Assembly: GCA_002711555.1 (NCBI GenBank)
Contig: PARQ01000022.1
Span: 1 to 24,075 of the forward strand
Source of the DNA: Rhodospirillaceae bacterium
GTDB lineage: Bacteria > Pseudomonadota > Alphaproteobacteria > UBA8366
DNA length: 24,075 nt
Reading direction: 5' to 3'
Shown here: piece after piece, positions 22,971 through 24,075 of the stretch
How positions within the stretch are numbered: position 1 is the first letter of the stretch
Layout: each line of letters begins with the position of its first letter
Program-made: the position numbers and the translations under genes
The notes under the pieces: generated by a model
What the model saw: the letters and a program-made list of their open reading frames with translations, nothing else
Databases searched by the model: none
What the model was told of the DNA's origin: nothing

Positions 22971-23007
22971 GCGAGGAAGTTTGGTTGTAGTGCGTAATCT
23001 TCCTCGC
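22971..23007 (+). promoter_or_regulatory. Stem-loop in the degP leader
   Basis: GCGAGGAAG (22971-22979) and CTTCCTCGC (22999-23007) form a perfect 9-bp stem with a 19-base loop, followed by ACGCTGTTTT and then the degP ribosome site GGAGG (23023-23027). It may be a terminator of the hfl operon or a leader element controlling degP. Confidence 0.45.
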
Positions 23008-23032
23008 ACGCTGTTTTGACATGGAGGAGCCA

Positions 23033-24075
23033 ATGAGCCGACTAGGTTCGATTAGATTAATTTTTCTGAAGGCAGCCGTCATCCCTGCTTCTTTTAGGTT
23101 GATGGCTTTTGCTGCATTTATTTTTCATTCTCCATCGGTAATGGCACGAAGCGCGCCTGACAGTTTCGCTGACTTAGTAGAAAAAATGTTACCTGCAGTA
23201 GTAAATATTTCGACAAGCCAAAAGGTAAGTCGGAAAAGTCCTCCCGGATTTCCGGATTTTGACCTTCCTCCGGGGTCTCCATTTAAGGAGTTCTTTGATC
23301 AGTTTAAACAGCAGCGTAAAGGTTCTCCTGAGCCAAGTGAAAAAGCTACTTCTCTTGGTTCTGGTTTCATTATCGATAGTAGCGGCCTGATTGTGACCAA
23401 CAATCACGTTATCGATGGGGCTGATCAGATTACAGTAGTTATGAAAGATGAGAGGCGTCTAGAAGCTAAGGTGGTTGGAAAGGACGAGAAAACAGATTTA
23501 GCCTTGCTAAAGGTTGAATCTACAAAACCTCTTCCTGCCCTAGAATGGGGAGACTCAGATAAAGCTCGTGTTGGTGATTGGGTGCTTGCAATAGGCAATC
23601 CGCTTGGCTTGGGGGGATCGGTTTCTGCCGGTATAATTTCAGCTCGCGGACGTGACATTAGATCGGGTCCATATGACGACTTCATCCAGACTGACGCTCC
23701 TATCAACAGGGGGAATTCGGGTGGCCCCTTGTTTGACATGAAGGGTCGTGTGATAGGCATTAATACAGCAATACTCTCTCCAAACGGGGGTAGTATAGGC
23801 ATAGGATTTTCAATACCGTCGCAATTGGCTAGGGGCGTTATCAGTCAACTTCAAAGATTTGGCGTTACGAAACGTGGATGGCTTGGCGTGCAGATCCAGA
23901 CTGTTTCGAAGGATATTGCAGACAGTTTGGGTTTGAGCGAAGTTTACGGTGCCCTTGTAGCTGGTGTGGTGAAAGGGAGTCCCGCTGATCGTGCCGGATT
24001 TAAAAGTGGTGATGTGATACTGAAGTTTGATGGAAAGCGAGTGGATGAATCACGCCGTTTGCCTCGTATGGTTGC
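23033..24075 (+). CDS. degP: DegP/HtrA (Do-like) periplasmic serine protease, N-terminal part
   Basis: The frame is open to the window end: 347 residues are visible. ATG 23033 has GGAGG five bases upstream; in-frame ATG 23021 would include that site and is less likely. There is an N-terminal hydrophobic signal (about 15-37, ending near SVMARSAP). The trypsin-like domain carries the full triad: His125 in VTNNHVIDGA, Asp155 in EKTDLALLKV and Ser229 in NRGNSGGPLF. The Gln-rich LA-loop region (FFDQFKQQRKG, 87-97) is typical of DegP. A first PDZ domain begins near residue 283 (WLGVQIQTV ... GSPADRAGFKSGDVILKFDG). The rest and any second PDZ lie outside. It degrades and refolds misfolded envelope proteins, complementing HflKC-FtsH upstream. 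Confidence 0.94.
   Translation, partial: MSRLGSIRLIFLKAAVIPASFRLMAFAAFIFHSPSVMARSAPDSFADLVEKMLPAVVNISTSQKVSRKSPPGFPDFDLPPGSPFKEFFDQFKQQRKGSPEPSEKATSLGSGFIIDSSGLIVTNNHVIDGADQITVVMKDERRLEAKVVGKDEKTDLALLKVESTKPLPALEWGDSDKARVGDWVLAIGNPLGLGGSVSAGIISARGRDIRSGPYDDFIQTDAPINRGNSGGPLFDMKGRVIGINTAILSPNGGSIGIGFSIPSQLARGVISQLQRFGVTKRGWLGVQIQTVSKDIADSLGLSEVYGALVAGVVKGSPADRAGFKSGDVILKFDGKRVDESRRLPRMV

Noticed and set aside
1..24075. CRISPR arrays, insertion sequences, tRNA genes, integrase or phage genes
   Set aside because: I looked for repeat-spacer periodicity, terminal inverted repeats with transposase motifs, and cloverleaf or TTCGA-type arms, and saw none apart from the tmRNA.

Overview
The window looks like a moderate-GC, probably free-living (possibly marine) alphaproteobacterium. 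The strongest evidence is a circularly permuted, two-piece ssrA (tmRNA) gene on the minus strand encoding the tag ANDNFAGEARLAA. Supporting evidence is an alpha-type SspB, the order thyA-folA / mrp / hflK-hflC-DUF2065-degP, and an RHH_4-type ribbon-helix-helix protein. No database search was possible, so genus and habitat are guesses.

Left part (1-11.9 kb), accessory metabolism: the 3' end of a sulfotransferase; an AT-rich gap of more than 800 bp; a fused 5-oxoprolinase/hydantoinase (HyuA+HyuB); a secreted DUF6134-like protein; a TPR protein fused to an RMT2-like methyltransferase (minus); a D-lactate dehydrogenase-type flavoprotein; an amidase-signature hydrolase (minus); and a class III CoA-transferase plus a crotonase in a probable two-gene operon. 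The operon is divergent from the amidase, with a perfect 10+10 bp inverted repeat between them. Within the AT-rich gap, an 18-base match to the complement of the 16S rRNA 3' end sits directly before a 26-codon ORF. That ORF lies inside a predicted long-range RNA stem and is followed by a strong terminator. This is the least explained object in the window.

Middle (11.9-16.4 kb): a large AsmA-family gene interrupted by one in-frame TAA while the frame stays open on both sides, then a minus-strand RHH protein and a KANL3/Tex30-type alpha/beta hydrolase.

Right part (16.6-24.1 kb), core proteostasis and nucleotide metabolism: sspB and ssrA lie next to each other on the minus strand, so the tag RNA and the adaptor delivering tagged proteins to ClpXP are physically linked. 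Divergent from them is thyA-folA (dTMP synthesis and folate recycling). mrp (Fe-S carrier ATPase) is convergent to folA and divergent from hflK-hflC (SPFH complex controlling FtsH). Next come a tandemly duplicated DUF2065 (YjeT-like) membrane protein and the start of degP, which runs off the window. The mrp-hflK intergenic region carries two perfect 12-bp palindromes, and the mrp ribosome binding site lies in a hairpin loop.
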